Shown here: positions 36,101 to 44,236 of the stretch, in pieces
Layout of the letters: every line of letters starts with the position of its first letter
How positions within the stretch are numbered: the stretch's first letter is position 1
Assembly: GCF_019449275.2 (NCBI RefSeq)
Contig: NZ_JAHZQZ020000014.1
Coordinates: 1 to 64,000 of the forward strand
Reading direction: 5' to 3'
From: Microbacterium sp. HD4P20
GTDB lineage: Bacteria; Actinomycetota; Actinomycetes; Actinomycetales; Microbacteriaceae
Length of the DNA: 64,000 nucleotides
The notes under the pieces: generated by a model
Seen by the model: only the letters and a program-made list of their open reading frames with translations
Told to the model about the DNA's origin: nothing
The model's database searches: none
Program-made: the position numbers and the translations under genes

Positions 36101-36397
36101 GTTTGCGTCGGGTGCGCCTTCGAGGGGCGCGGCGTCGTCGGTGGACAACGAGAAGCCAGCGTTCCCGCAGCCCGACAGAAGGGGCGTGCCCAGTAGCGCA
36201 CTGGCGATGGGCGCAGTGCGTAGCGATCGGGGGCTACGGCGACTGACTGGATGCCCGTTGCTGTCTTGCTCGATGCCGTCGGATTCTCGCGCGATGAGCA
36301 GCAGGGTCACCCCCGCGCCCTCCGGGGACCGCGCTTCGCGCACGGGTCAGTAGGGTGAGCAGGCTGACTTCACACTCGAACCTCGGAGCGCGCAACG
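36101..36397. other. Intergenic stretch after ssrA
   Basis: About 300 nt without a convincing gene. Open frames here have random composition. No duplication of the tmRNA 3' end, integrase remnant or hairpin was seen. It begins a patch of less typical composition that extends to about 38.1 kb. Confidence 0.5.
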
Positions 36398-36988
36398 ATG
36401 CGACTTCCTTTCTGGGCGCGACCCCGCACGCGCATTGACTTGTGCTTCAACGCCGCACTCCAACCTGTGCATAGGGGCTATTGCTTTGCTGACCCGATCG
36501 AAGCGGTTCTCAAACGCGTGGCACCGGGATCCCGTCTGACGGACGAAGGATCCGTCCTCGATGAGCGTGCCGAAGTCATTCGCAGCGACGTCAGCGTAGA
36601 GGTGACCGGTGACGCCGCCACAGTGCTTTCCGAGCTGACACGCTTTCTTGAGTCCAGCTACCACGTACCGCGCGGTAGCTACGCCATGCTCGCTGGCGAG
36701 CGACACGACTTTGGGACCGCGGAAGGTGTCGCACTTCGACTGAGCCCCGCGCTGCCAATCGACGCGATGTATGACGACGTGCCATCGCACGTGACTTTCG
36801 TCGACTCGCTCGGAAGGATCCATGATCTGCTGCGAGGAAACGGGGCCGTGTTGTCATGGATGCTGCGCGAGACCCGCACCAGCGCCTACCTCTACGGTCG
36901 CTCTGCACCGACGATGACCGAAATTGGTCTCGCGGTCCTACGACGCGACTTTCCCAACACCACGATCACCGCCGACATCATCGCTTGA
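36398..36988 (+). CDS. Hypothetical protein, unrecognised, possibly acquired
   Basis: 196 aa. No known domain. It begins MRLPFWARPRTRIDLCFNAA and has even composition with predicted alternating strands and helices (RSDVSVEVTGDAATVLSEL; LSWMLRETRTSAYLYGR). GGAGC lies upstream of the ATG. Codon use is looser than in neighbours (more AT at third positions, e.g. the 36440-36500 stretch), and it follows tmRNA, a common integration site. Small immunity-like or orphan proteins often look like this, but no function is claimed. Confidence 0.6.
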   Translation: MRLPFWARPRTRIDLCFNAALQPVHRGYCFADPIEAVLKRVAPGSRLTDEGSVLDERAEVIRSDVSVEVTGDAATVLSELTRFLESSYHVPRGSYAMLAGERHDFGTAEGVALRLSPALPIDAMYDDVPSHVTFVDSLGRIHDLLRGNGAVLSWMLRETRTSAYLYGRSAPTMTEIGLAVLRRDFPNTTITADIIA

Positions 36989-37233
36989 CAGCGCCGCCAG
37001 TCCAACTCGCAGATCTGATCGCTCGCTGGACAACCGGCGCTCGGACTGGACGCTCAGCTGTCGCACCACAGTTAGACAGCGCCTCCAAGTCTTGCGACGA
37101 TGGCCGCGTCGACGTCGCGGGCTAGTCCTGGCGCCCGGGTTGGAACGGTTTGCCGAGCGCGACGGACGGCTGCGGTTGGCGAGATGCGCAATGAAGTTAC
37201 GCAGTGCGAAATGCTCGTTAGGCCGACGCGACA
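36989..37233. other. Non-coding stretch in the accessory patch
   Basis: About 245 nt with several short broken frames and no convincing gene. It may hold decayed coding DNA. Confidence 0.4.
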
Positions 37234-37236
37234 GTG

Positions 37237-37323
37237 ATGGCGATCGCAATGTGGTCGACGCTCGTCGGCTTGGTCATTCTCGGCGTCGCACTCTTCCTCC
37301 GCCCGAAAGAGCAATCGCGCTGA
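37237..37323 (+). CDS. Candidate 28-aa single-helix membrane peptide
   Basis: ATG at 37237 (or GTG at 37234, after a TAG at 37219-37221) opens a 28-codon ORF of the sequence MAIAMWSTLVGLVILGVALF followed by LRPKEQSR. It has one hydrophobic helix and a charged C-terminus, the layout of small membrane peptides or toxins. No clear ribosome site is present, so confidence is low. Confidence 0.3.
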   Translation: MAIAMWSTLVGLVILGVALFLRPKEQSR

Positions 37324-37353
37324 CGGATCCATCAGGGGGCAAGGCCGTCGCCT

Positions 37354-37728
37354 CTATTCCTGCTGACTTGAGTGCTGCTCGACCCGACGAAGCAGTCGCT
37401 CGGCGTTGGCCGGACGAAGTTCACGGAGAGAGGAGTGATAGATCGCGTCCGCAGCCACCTTCTCCTCGATGTCGAGCAGTTTCGCGATCGCAGCGATGGC
37501 GTCTTCGTCGGACGCCGCAGTCACGATGGCTTGCGCCACGCGGTCGAGGGCTTCGCCCACGGCGAGTTGCGCACGCACGCGGTCGAGTTGCTCGTCACGT
37601 GCCCGACGGCGGGCCCCCGCCGTCGGGCTGGGACGCCGGAGCTGTGCAGGGCGGCTACGGAGGGCGGCGGCAAGGGCAAGGGACGAGCTGGGTATCGCGA
37701 CTGACGGCCGGCGCCTCGCGACCGGCAC
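37354..37728 (-). CDS. Orphan small protein resembling the GyrA coiled-coil tip
   Basis: Up to 124 aa from GTG 37728; the first ~40 residues are Arg/Ala/Pro-rich and may be untranslated. From ~residue 43 it reads LDRVRAQLAVGEALDRVAQA, then IAKLLDIEEKVAADAI and LRELRPANAERL. This parallels the GyrA/ParC coiled-coil segment (ALD..DEVI..IR..., LLDIDE.QAQAIL, LRRL....R). It would be a free-standing copy of that element. Similarity judged by eye. It faces away from the LuxR fragment with only 4 nt between starts. Confidence 0.55.
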   Translation of the reverse strand: MPVARRRPSVAIPSSSLALAAALRSRPAQLRRPSPTAGARRRARDEQLDRVRAQLAVGEALDRVAQAIVTAASDEDAIAAIAKLLDIEEKVAADAIYHSSLRELRPANAERLLRRVEQHSSQQE

Positions 37729-37732
37729 TGTG

Positions 37733-38053
37733 ATGGAAGAACCGACGATGACGCTCGAGGAGGCTGCCGCCTATGCCTTGCGCACGCGCGGTCGCCGTGG
37801 TCGCCCGGCGAGCGGCTGGAAAAGCCTCACTCCCACAGAACGCGAGGTCGTTCGATTGGCCGCGCTCGGCCTCAGCAACCCCGACATCTCGTCGCGCCTG
37901 TTCATGAGTCGCGCAACGGTCAAGACGCATCTCAGCCATGTCTACAGCAAACTCGGTGTTGCCAACCGGACGCAGCTCGCATCGTTCGCTTCTTCCGAAC
38001 CCGAGGTCGTGGACCGGGACCGTGGCCCACACGACCCCCGCCGCGGTCGCTGA
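37733..38053 (+). pseudogene. HTH-only remnant of a LuxR-family regulator
   Basis: 106 aa. MTLEEAAAYAL and GWKSLTPTEREVVRLAALGL, then NPDISSRLFMSRATVKTHLS and KLGVANRTQLA, are the C-terminal end of large LuxR regulators that normally carry an AAA ATPase and TPR repeats (800-1000 aa). Only the DNA-binding end remains. No promoter room exists, because the divergent gene starts 4 nt away, so a decayed gene fits best; a functional stand-alone HTH protein cannot be excluded. Confidence 0.6.
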
Positions 38054-38138
38054 CGCGACCGGGGCGCAGCGCGCATGTGGTCACCGAACCCGCGCGAAAC
38101 GGAGGTGCATCCTCGCCGCGAACATGCGGGTGGCTACG

Positions 38139-39467
38139 TCAACGCTCGGCCCAGAGCTCTTCTATGGGGATCTCGCGCTGAAGGATGCGGGATGCGGCGC
38201 GATGGCCCGAGAGCATCGCCGCCGGGACGGTTGCCGGGTCGTCGGTCCAGGTCGCCTCGCCGGCGATATGCAGGACGCCGCCGACCGGGATCGCGAGGTC
38301 GTCGTGGTCGCTGGTCTGCGAGCCGACGGTCATGTACGCGTACGAGCCGCGGGCGAAAGGATCGTCCTGCCACGCCGTGACGTGCACATGCATCGGCTGC
38401 TCCACCCGGGCGCCGTACAGCCGGCGTAGCTGCGCCAGGACAGACTCGGCCATGCGATCCTCCGACCACCCGCGCGTCCGAACGGCTGCATCTCCCGCGA
38501 CAAAGGTCAGCAGCATCGGTATGCCGTGCAGGCGCGTGAGGTCGTACCACGAGTGCCACCAGCGTCCCTCGGGGCCCTGCTGACGGATCGCGTAGACGCC
38601 GTCGTCCCAGAATCTGGTGCGGAAACGCAGCACGACCTTCTCGAACGCGTTCATCCTAAGGCGACGCAACGCGCTCGACTGAGGCTCGGGCAACGCAGGC
38701 TCGATCGCGAACTCCTCCGATTGCAGGACGCCGATCGGAACAGTCACGACCACGTCGTCGGAGGTGCCGACCATGCTGCCACTTGAGACGGTGACGCCAC
38801 GCGCCGACCAGGCAACGCGTGAGACGACGTGCCCGACCCGGATGTCGAGACCGTCTGCCAACCGCGCGGCCAGAACGTCGTAGCCTTCCGGGAAGACGAC
38901 CTCGTCACCGTCGATGGAGTCGTCATCGAGGCCGTGTGCGGCCAACTCGCCGCGCTGGACGCCGTACTGCTCCTCGGCCCGGTGTTCGAGGTACTCGCGG
39001 ACCCGCTGCGTCCGCTCGTGGTCCCATCCCTGGGAAGCCAGCGCCGTCTCGGTCACGTCGCGGTACGAGGCATCCGCCTTCGAGTCGGCGATCACCCGTG
39101 CCAGCGTGATGTCGACGGCGTCGATGTCGTCGACGAAGCGTCGGACGGCGGCATCCGTGAGCCGCGCTCCGACCGGTCCGTAATACGCGGTGGGGCGGCT
39201 CGCAGGCTGGTAGCCGCCTACGGTGAACTCCACCATCGGCATCCCGAACACCGCGGCAGCCGCAGCGACAGGGCTGTCGGTCACACCGTGGATCCAGGAG
39301 GCACCCAGGTCGGTGACGAGCCCGTCCGTGCGATCCGTGAGCACCCGCCCGCCGATGCGATCACGCGCCTCGAGCACCACGACGTGCCGGCCGGCGCGGT
39401 TCAGGAGTCGTGCGGCGGTGAGGCCGGCCACACCCGCGCCGACCACGATCGCGTCGAAGTGTTCCAC
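38139..39467 (-). CDS. Flavin-containing amine oxidase
   Basis: 442 aa. FAD-dependent monoamine/polyamine oxidase type. The N-terminal dinucleotide fold is IVVGAGVAGLTAARLLNRAG followed by EARDRIGGRV; the substrate end has GASWIHG and the C-terminal FAD motif is LHIAGEATW followed by TVPAAMLSGHRAA. Oxidises an amine to aldehyde, ammonia and peroxide. GTG start at 39467 directly before the Rossmann strand; the upstream open frame is antisense noise. It precedes a WYL regulator by 13 nt. Confidence 0.88.
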   Translation of the reverse strand: MEHFDAIVVGAGVAGLTAARLLNRAGRHVVVLEARDRIGGRVLTDRTDGLVTDLGASWIHGVTDSPVAAAAAVFGMPMVEFTVGGYQPASRPTAYYGPVGARLTDAAVRRFVDDIDAVDITLARVIADSKADASYRDVTETALASQGWDHERTQRVREYLEHRAEEQYGVQRGELAAHGLDDDSIDGDEVVFPEGYDVLAARLADGLDIRVGHVVSRVAWSARGVTVSSGSMVGTSDDVVVTVPIGVLQSEEFAIEPALPEPQSSALRRLRMNAFEKVVLRFRTRFWDDGVYAIRQQGPEGRWWHSWYDLTRLHGIPMLLTFVAGDAAVRTRGWSEDRMAESVLAQLRRLYGARVEQPMHVHVTAWQDDPFARGSYAYMTVGSQTSDHDDLAIPVGGVLHIAGEATWTDDPATVPAAMLSGHRAASRILQREIPIEELWAER

Positions 39468-39480
39468 ACCGACCCCCTCT

Positions 39481-40531
39481 TCAGCGCGGAGCGCCTGTGG
39501 CGTCGACGCTATCGGCCCCTCGGCGATTCCGTGCGCTGGGGGAGTCGATGACGGACGCGCCTGCTGCGGTTCGCCGCGCGCGAGCGGCGAGGTCTGCGAA
39601 CGCCTTGCTGAGCTCCGGCGGCTCGACGACGTCGATCTCGGTATCGAAGCGTGCCAGGAGGGCAGCCAGCGCGGGCCACGACCACGCTCCCGTCTCGAGC
39701 AAGCAGGTGTCGGCGTCGATCGGGGTGACGACACCGTCGCTCGCGAACGGCAGAACCCGTGCCGCCGACGCGTGCACGACCACGGTCGCCCGGCAAGGCC
39801 AGGCATCGGCATCCGTCGTCCCTCGGAATCGGGCGCGCAGAAACCCGTGCGGGTCGCCACCGGGCACGGTGCGTGACGCGAAGCGGGCGCCGCGGTGCGA
39901 CCGCAGACGCATGCGGTCGACGCGGTAGACGCGCCAGTCCTCGCGCTCCGCGTCCCAGCCGACGACGTACCACCGGCCACTCATCGCCACGAGATGGTGC
40001 GGCTGCGTGCGCCGGGGCGCGGTGACCTCCTCGCTCGCGGAGTCGATCCCGCCACCGACCCGGACGTAGTCGAAGCGGAGCTCTTCGCGCGCACGGATTC
40101 CCGCCGAGATCGCTTCGAGCACGGCGGCGTCGACCGGTTCGCGATCTTCGGCCGCGGCGGTGAAGTCGATCGCGTCGTATCGGTGGCGCAGTCGCGCCGG
40201 CATCACCTGCCTCACTGTCGCCAGCGCACGCAACGCCGCCTCTTCGATTCCGGCCGACGACAACGCCGCCGCACGAAGCGCCACGGTCACGGCAACCGCC
40301 TGCTCGTCGTCGAAAAGCAGGGGTGGCAGCTCGCTTCCCGCCTCGAGCCGGTAGCCGCCGTCGGGACCCTTCGTCGCCTCCACCCGGTATCCGAGCTCGC
40401 GCAGCCGGTCGACATCACGGCGCACGGTGCGAACTCACGCCGAGTCGATTCGCGAGGTGTGCACCCGGCCAGTCTCGCCGCGTCTGCAACAGCGAAAGGA
40501 GAGTCAGCATGCGAGAGGACGCCGTGGACAT
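39481..40531 (-). pseudogene. WYL-domain transcriptional regulator, broken by a 2-nt deletion
   Basis: Would be 350 aa. The 5' part from ATG 40531 encodes the winged helix (MSTASSRMLTLLSLLQTRRD, then WPGAHLANRLGVSS) and stops early. The expected VRRDVDRLRELGYRVEATKG continues in another frame from about 40425. Removing the break needs 2 nt in 'AGTTCG(CG)CACCGTGCGC' near 40430. The rest, with the WYL core (HLVAMSGRWYVVGWDAERED) and an intact C-terminus, is undamaged, so the break is recent or an assembly error. Divergent from the VOC gene, a common target of such regulators. Confidence 0.85.
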
Positions 40532-40637
40532 GAGTTCATGATGCCGCGAGTAGAGGACACAAACTGGCCGCTACCCCGCGAAAGATCGATGTCGTGGCCC
40601 CATCCGGAGGCCCGCTGACACAGACAGGACGAGTTCC

Positions 40638-41060
40638 ATGACCATCGCAGTGACTCCCCACCTCAACTTCCGCGGCTCAGCACGCGAGGCCCTCGAGTTC
40701 TACCGCACCGTCTTCGGCGGTGAGCTAGCGATCATCAGGTACGCCGACATGGGCTCCTCCGACCCCGACACGGCCGACCTGGTGGTGTGGGGCCAGGTGT
40801 CGGCCCCGAACGGGTTCCGCATCATGGCGTACGACGTGTATCCGCACCTTGCGTGGGATCAGGGGCACGACCCCTTCTTCGTCTCGGTTCGGGGGACGGA
40901 TGCTGCCGAGCTGGCGCGCTACTGGGACAAGCTGAGCGACGGGGCCACGGTGCGTCAGCCGCTCGAAGCATCGGCGTGGGCACCGCTGTACGGGCAGCTG
41001 ACCGATCGCTTCGGCGTCACATGGGTGCTCGACATCGCGGCCGCATACTCGGCGAGCTGA
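40638..41060 (+). CDS. VOC superfamily (PhnB-like) protein
   Basis: 140 aa. It begins TPHLNFRGSAREALEFYRTVFGGEL, the PhnB/3-demethylubiquinone-type vicinal-oxygen-chelate signature, and ends LTDRFGVTWVLDIA. These small proteins often sit beside YafY/WYL regulators, as here. Enzymatic role is unknown; the usual metal ligands are only partly kept. ATG start, GGACGAG upstream. Confidence 0.85.
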   Translation: MTIAVTPHLNFRGSAREALEFYRTVFGGELAIIRYADMGSSDPDTADLVVWGQVSAPNGFRIMAYDVYPHLAWDQGHDPFFVSVRGTDAAELARYWDKLSDGATVRQPLEASAWAPLYGQLTDRFGVTWVLDIAAAYSAS

Positions 41061-41066
41061 GTTGAT

Positions 41067-41103
41067 CTCTGACGGGCCCGGCGGGTGGCCGGGCCCGTCA
41101 GAG
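41067..41103. terminator. Bidirectional terminator between VOC and MFS genes
   Basis: CTCTGACGGGCCCGGC pairs perfectly with GCCGGGCCCGTCAGAG over 16 bp with a 5-nt loop. It lies between two convergent stops and can serve both. Confidence 0.85.
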
Positions 41104-41108
41104 CATCG

Positions 41109-42503
41109 TCACGCCACCCGTCGCGGCCGTCCGGCGAATGCGACCACCACGCCGAGGACGGCGAGCCCGACCGGCACCCACAGCGCAGCGCGGTACGCGT
41201 CGATTGGCTCGCTGCCGGCGTTCACGGCGATCGTGAGTACGGCACTCGTGACGGCGAGGCCGATCGCTGCGCCGAACTGGAAGAAGGTGTACAGAATGCC
41301 GCTGGTCAGTCCCTGATCGCGATCCGCGATGCCGTCGGTGGCCGCGATCGTGAGTGGTCCATAGGCGAACGTGAACGCGAAGCCCAGCGCGAGGAAGCTC
41401 GGGAACATCATCGCGTAGGTCCAGTCGGGCCCCACGGGCAGGAACAACAGGAACGACAGGGCAGCGAACATCAGTCCGCCGATCGCCACGGGCCATGTGC
41501 CGAACCTTGCCACCAGCCGCGGCGTGACGGTCGGCGCGAGAATGGCGTCGATCGCCATCACGACCATTGCCAAGGCGGTCTGCAGAGCCGTCCATCCCCG
41601 CAGTTCCTGCAGGTACAGCACGACGATGAACTGGAAGCCCATGAAGCCTGCGGCCAGAGACCCCGCGCCGAGGTAGGCCCGCAGCAGGGCGCGCGAGCGC
41701 AGGAATGCGGCCGGGATGATCGGCGCCGCCGCTGTGCGCTGACGCACTCCGAAGACGATGAGCGCCACGATCGCGCCCGCGGTGGCGGCGATCACGGTGG
41801 GCCACGCGCCGTGCGATGCCTGCTCGACCGCCAGCACCGTCATGACGATTCCCGCGGTGAGGGCGACTGCCCCGGCGGCGTCGAACGGACTGCGGTCGCG
41901 CTCGGCCGTGTCACGCGGGATCAGCGTGAGTGCGCCCACGAGGATCAGAGCGCCCAGCACGACAGGGGCGAAGAAGACCCACCGCCACCCGATCGCCGTG
42001 AGCAGCCCGCCCGCGACAAGACCGAGGGAGAAACCGGCGGCGCCGATCCCCGCGTAGATCAGCACGGCACGATTGCGGGCCGACCCTTCGGCGAAGCCGG
42101 TCGTGATGATCGACAGACCTGCGGGCATCATGAACGCGGCGGCGATACCGGTCGCGAACCGCGCGACGACGAGCATCCAGCCGTCTTCTGCGAATCCGCC
42201 GGCCATCGAGAACACGATGAAGACGCTGAGAGCGATGAGGAACACCCGCCGCCGGCCGAACCGATCGCCGACGCGGCCCCCGAGGATCATGAATCCGCCG
42301 TAGGCGACGACGTAGCCGCTGAGGATCCACTGCAGCTGCGTGGTCTCGAGCCCGAGATCGGCGCGGATGACCGGCAGCGCGACGTTGAACATCGCGATGT
42401 CGATGCCTTCGAGGAACGCCGCGCCGCACAGTGTGATGAGCAGCAGGATGCCGCTGCCCCGCAGTTGAATGCCGGTCGTTCCTGTTTCGGTGGTCGTGCT
42501 CAC
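41109..42503 (-). CDS. MFS efflux transporter, DHA2 type (EmrB/QacA)
   Basis: 464 aa with ~14 membrane segments. FLEGIDIAMFNVALPVI in helix 1 has the D-x-x-M-x-N-V-A-L-P pattern of multidrug DHA2 pumps, and GGRVGDRFGRRRVFLI is the helix 2-3 loop. Exports hydrophobic compounds by proton antiport; substrate unknown. Divergent from an HxlR regulator gene, which probably controls it. Confidence 0.9.
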   Translation of the reverse strand: MSTTTETGTTGIQLRGSGILLLITLCGAAFLEGIDIAMFNVALPVIRADLGLETTQLQWILSGYVVAYGGFMILGGRVGDRFGRRRVFLIALSVFIVFSMAGGFAEDGWMLVVARFATGIAAAFMMPAGLSIITTGFAEGSARNRAVLIYAGIGAAGFSLGLVAGGLLTAIGWRWVFFAPVVLGALILVGALTLIPRDTAERDRSPFDAAGAVALTAGIVMTVLAVEQASHGAWPTVIAATAGAIVALIVFGVRQRTAAAPIIPAAFLRSRALLRAYLGAGSLAAGFMGFQFIVVLYLQELRGWTALQTALAMVVMAIDAILAPTVTPRLVARFGTWPVAIGGLMFAALSFLLFLPVGPDWTYAMMFPSFLALGFAFTFAYGPLTIAATDGIADRDQGLTSGILYTFFQFGAAIGLAVTSAVLTIAVNAGSEPIDAYRAALWVPVGLAVLGVVVAFAGRPRRVA

Positions 42504-42565
42504 GGTGCTCCTCAGCCCATCGGTTACTTCTTGTGCGTGACAGCATCATCGGTCATCATTGGACC

Positions 42566-42991
42566 ATGACGGAAGTACGCACTTCGGAGTACGTCGGTTC
42601 CTGCGAAGTCACCGACATGCCGAACGATCCGTTCCAGTGGGACGCACGGGAAGACTGCGAGGTCCGCCAGATCCTCGACCGGATCGCCGACAAGTGGTCC
42701 CTGCTGGTCATGGCACTCCTCGAGAACGGCACCCTCCGATTCACCGAGCTCCTCCGGCTCATCGACGGTGTAAGCCAGCGCATGCTGACGGTGACGTTGC
42801 GCCAACTGGAGCGCGACGGCCTGGTGTCACGCACCGTGCATCCGGTCGTCCCGCCGCGGGTCGACTACTCCCTCACCGACCTGGGCCGCAGCCTCAACGC
42901 GACGGTGCTCGCCTTCGTCACCTGGACCGAGTCGCATCAGTCCGATATCGCCGCGGCGCGCGCTCGCTACGACGAGTCCGTCATGAGCTGA
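42566..42991 (+). CDS. HxlR-family transcriptional regulator
   Basis: 141 aa from ATG 42566, or 124 aa from 42617. The winged helix reads DCEVRQILDRIADKWSLLVM, RFTELLRLIDGVSQRMLTVT, LRQLERDGLVSRTVHPVVPP and VDYSLTDLGRSL, the HxlR pattern. The Cys in DCEV is where redox or electrophile sensing occurs in several members. Divergent from the DHA2 pump. Within the 5' part, GAAGT-ACGC-ACTTC (42572-42585) is an inverted repeat that would be upstream if the shorter start is used. Confidence 0.88.
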   Translation: MTEVRTSEYVGSCEVTDMPNDPFQWDAREDCEVRQILDRIADKWSLLVMALLENGTLRFTELLRLIDGVSQRMLTVTLRQLERDGLVSRTVHPVVPPRVDYSLTDLGRSLNATVLAFVTWTESHQSDIAAARARYDESVMS

Positions 42992-43078
42992 CTCCGGCGG
43001 GGGCGGATGGCCGTATCCGGGCGGTGATTGGCGGCTCCGTGACTGTCCGAGGGCGGCAGAACTCGACAGGCTGACTGC

Positions 43079-43657
43079 ATGACTGACAACCGCGCCACTG
43101 CGCTCTTGATCGTCGATGCTCAAGAATCCTTCCGCCAGCGGGCGGACGACTGGGCACGAACCGCGAATCCGCAAGTGCTCTCGAACATCTCCCGGCTGGT
43201 CGAAGATGCGCGATCGAGTGGTGAGCTCGTCGTCTGGGTGACGCACGCCGAACCGGGCACTGGTGGGGTCTTCGACCCCGAGCTGGGGTTCGTCGAAGTG
43301 ATGTCCGAGCTCCAGCCGGCCGTTGACGACCTTCGCCTCACCAAGACGACCATCAATGCGTTCTCGTCGACCGACCTGGAGGAGCAGCTCAAGACACGGG
43401 GCGTCGGCACGGTGGTGGTCTGCGGCATCCGCACCGAGCAGTGCTGCGAGACGACGGCACGAATCGCGGGCGATCTGGGCTTCGACGTGGTGTTCGTCAC
43501 CGACGCCACCACGACGTCGTCGATCCCTGCGACGGAGACCTACGGCGCGGTGTCGGGGGCGGAGTTGATGCAGCGCACCCAGAGCATCCTCGGTGCCCGG
43601 GGCTTCGCGGCCATCGAGACGACTTCGGGTCGTGTCGCCGCACGGGTTGCGGCGTGA
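43079..43657 (+). CDS. Isochorismatase-family cysteine hydrolase
   Basis: 192 aa. The nicotinamidase/isochorismatase triad is visible: Asp13 in LLIVDAQESF, Lys in LTKTTINAFSST, and Cys in RTEQCCETTARIAGDLGF. The substrate may be nicotinamide, a carbamoyl compound or isochorismate; this is not decided by sequence. Monocistronic, with no obvious regulatory site. Confidence 0.88.
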   Translation: MTDNRATALLIVDAQESFRQRADDWARTANPQVLSNISRLVEDARSSGELVVWVTHAEPGTGGVFDPELGFVEVMSELQPAVDDLRLTKTTINAFSSTDLEEQLKTRGVGTVVVCGIRTEQCCETTARIAGDLGFDVVFVTDATTTSSIPATETYGAVSGAELMQRTQSILGARGFAAIETTSGRVAARVAA

Positions 43658-43675
43658 CGTCGAAGGCGGCGCCCG

Positions 43676-44215
43676 TCAGGCGACCGGCTGCTCGTGGATC
43701 GGTGACTCCAGGGTGATTCCGTTGAGTTCGAGGTACATCCGGCGCTCCGTGATCGAGAGCGTCATCGAATTGCGGCGTTCCAATGCTCCGACCGCGCGGT
43801 CTATGAAGCCCATGTCGAAGCTGTAGAGCAAGACGTCATCCGCCCGGTGGATGCGCTTGCCGGCCCACGGCGCGGCCACCTTAGCGGGGTCGCGGTGCGT
43901 GTAGACCACGGTCCGCGCCGCCTGCATGCTGCCGAAATGCAGCCGGGCGGCATCGGGTGCGCCCACTTCGATCCACGCGGTCAGCTTGCCGGTCTGGTCG
44001 CGAACGATGACAGCGGGCTCGTCCGTCGCCGAGATGCCCTCGCCGAAGACGATGCCCTCGTCGAACTCGAGACAGTAGGCGAGTACGCGCGTGAGCATGA
44101 ATGCGTCGGTCTCGGACGGATGCCGCGCCACGCGCAGCGTGACATCCTCGTACACCCCGCGGTCGATGTCGGCCAGTTGCACTGCGAAGGTGTAAATCGT
44201 TGCGCCGGCTGCCAT
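43676..44215 (-). CDS. YaeQ family protein
   Basis: 179 aa. It follows the YaeQ pattern: IYTFAVQLADIDRGVYEDVT, RHPSETDAFMLTRVLAYCLE, EGISATDEPAVIV, and TAWIEVGAPDAARLHFGSMQ. The fold is related to PD-(D/E)xK nucleases; cellular role is not settled. Convergent with the isochorismatase gene. Confidence 0.93.
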   Translation of the reverse strand: MAAGATIYTFAVQLADIDRGVYEDVTLRVARHPSETDAFMLTRVLAYCLEFDEGIVFGEGISATDEPAVIVRDQTGKLTAWIEVGAPDAARLHFGSMQAARTVVYTHRDPAKVAAPWAGKRIHRADDVLLYSFDMGFIDRAVGALERRNSMTLSITERRMYLELNGITLESPIHEQPVA

Positions 44216-44236
44216 GAGGTCCGAGCCTACTCGGCG

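Noticed and set aside
37211..37225. Integron-like GTTAGGC core
   Set aside because: No matching complementary core or palindrome of attC length; one heptamer is chance.
37469..37732. Upstream part of the frame that leads into the LuxR remnant
   Set aside because: It is antisense to the GyrA-like gene and has Ala/Ser/Arg noise; only the part from about 37733 resembles a LuxR C-terminus.
36032..38110. Mobile-element boundaries using the tmRNA 3' end
   Set aside because: No second copy of the T-arm/acceptor sequence and no integrase were found in the window.
41085..42569. Plus-strand open frame across the DHA2 MFS gene
   Set aside because: Composition is charged and random; the minus frame has 14 hydrophobic helices and family motifs.
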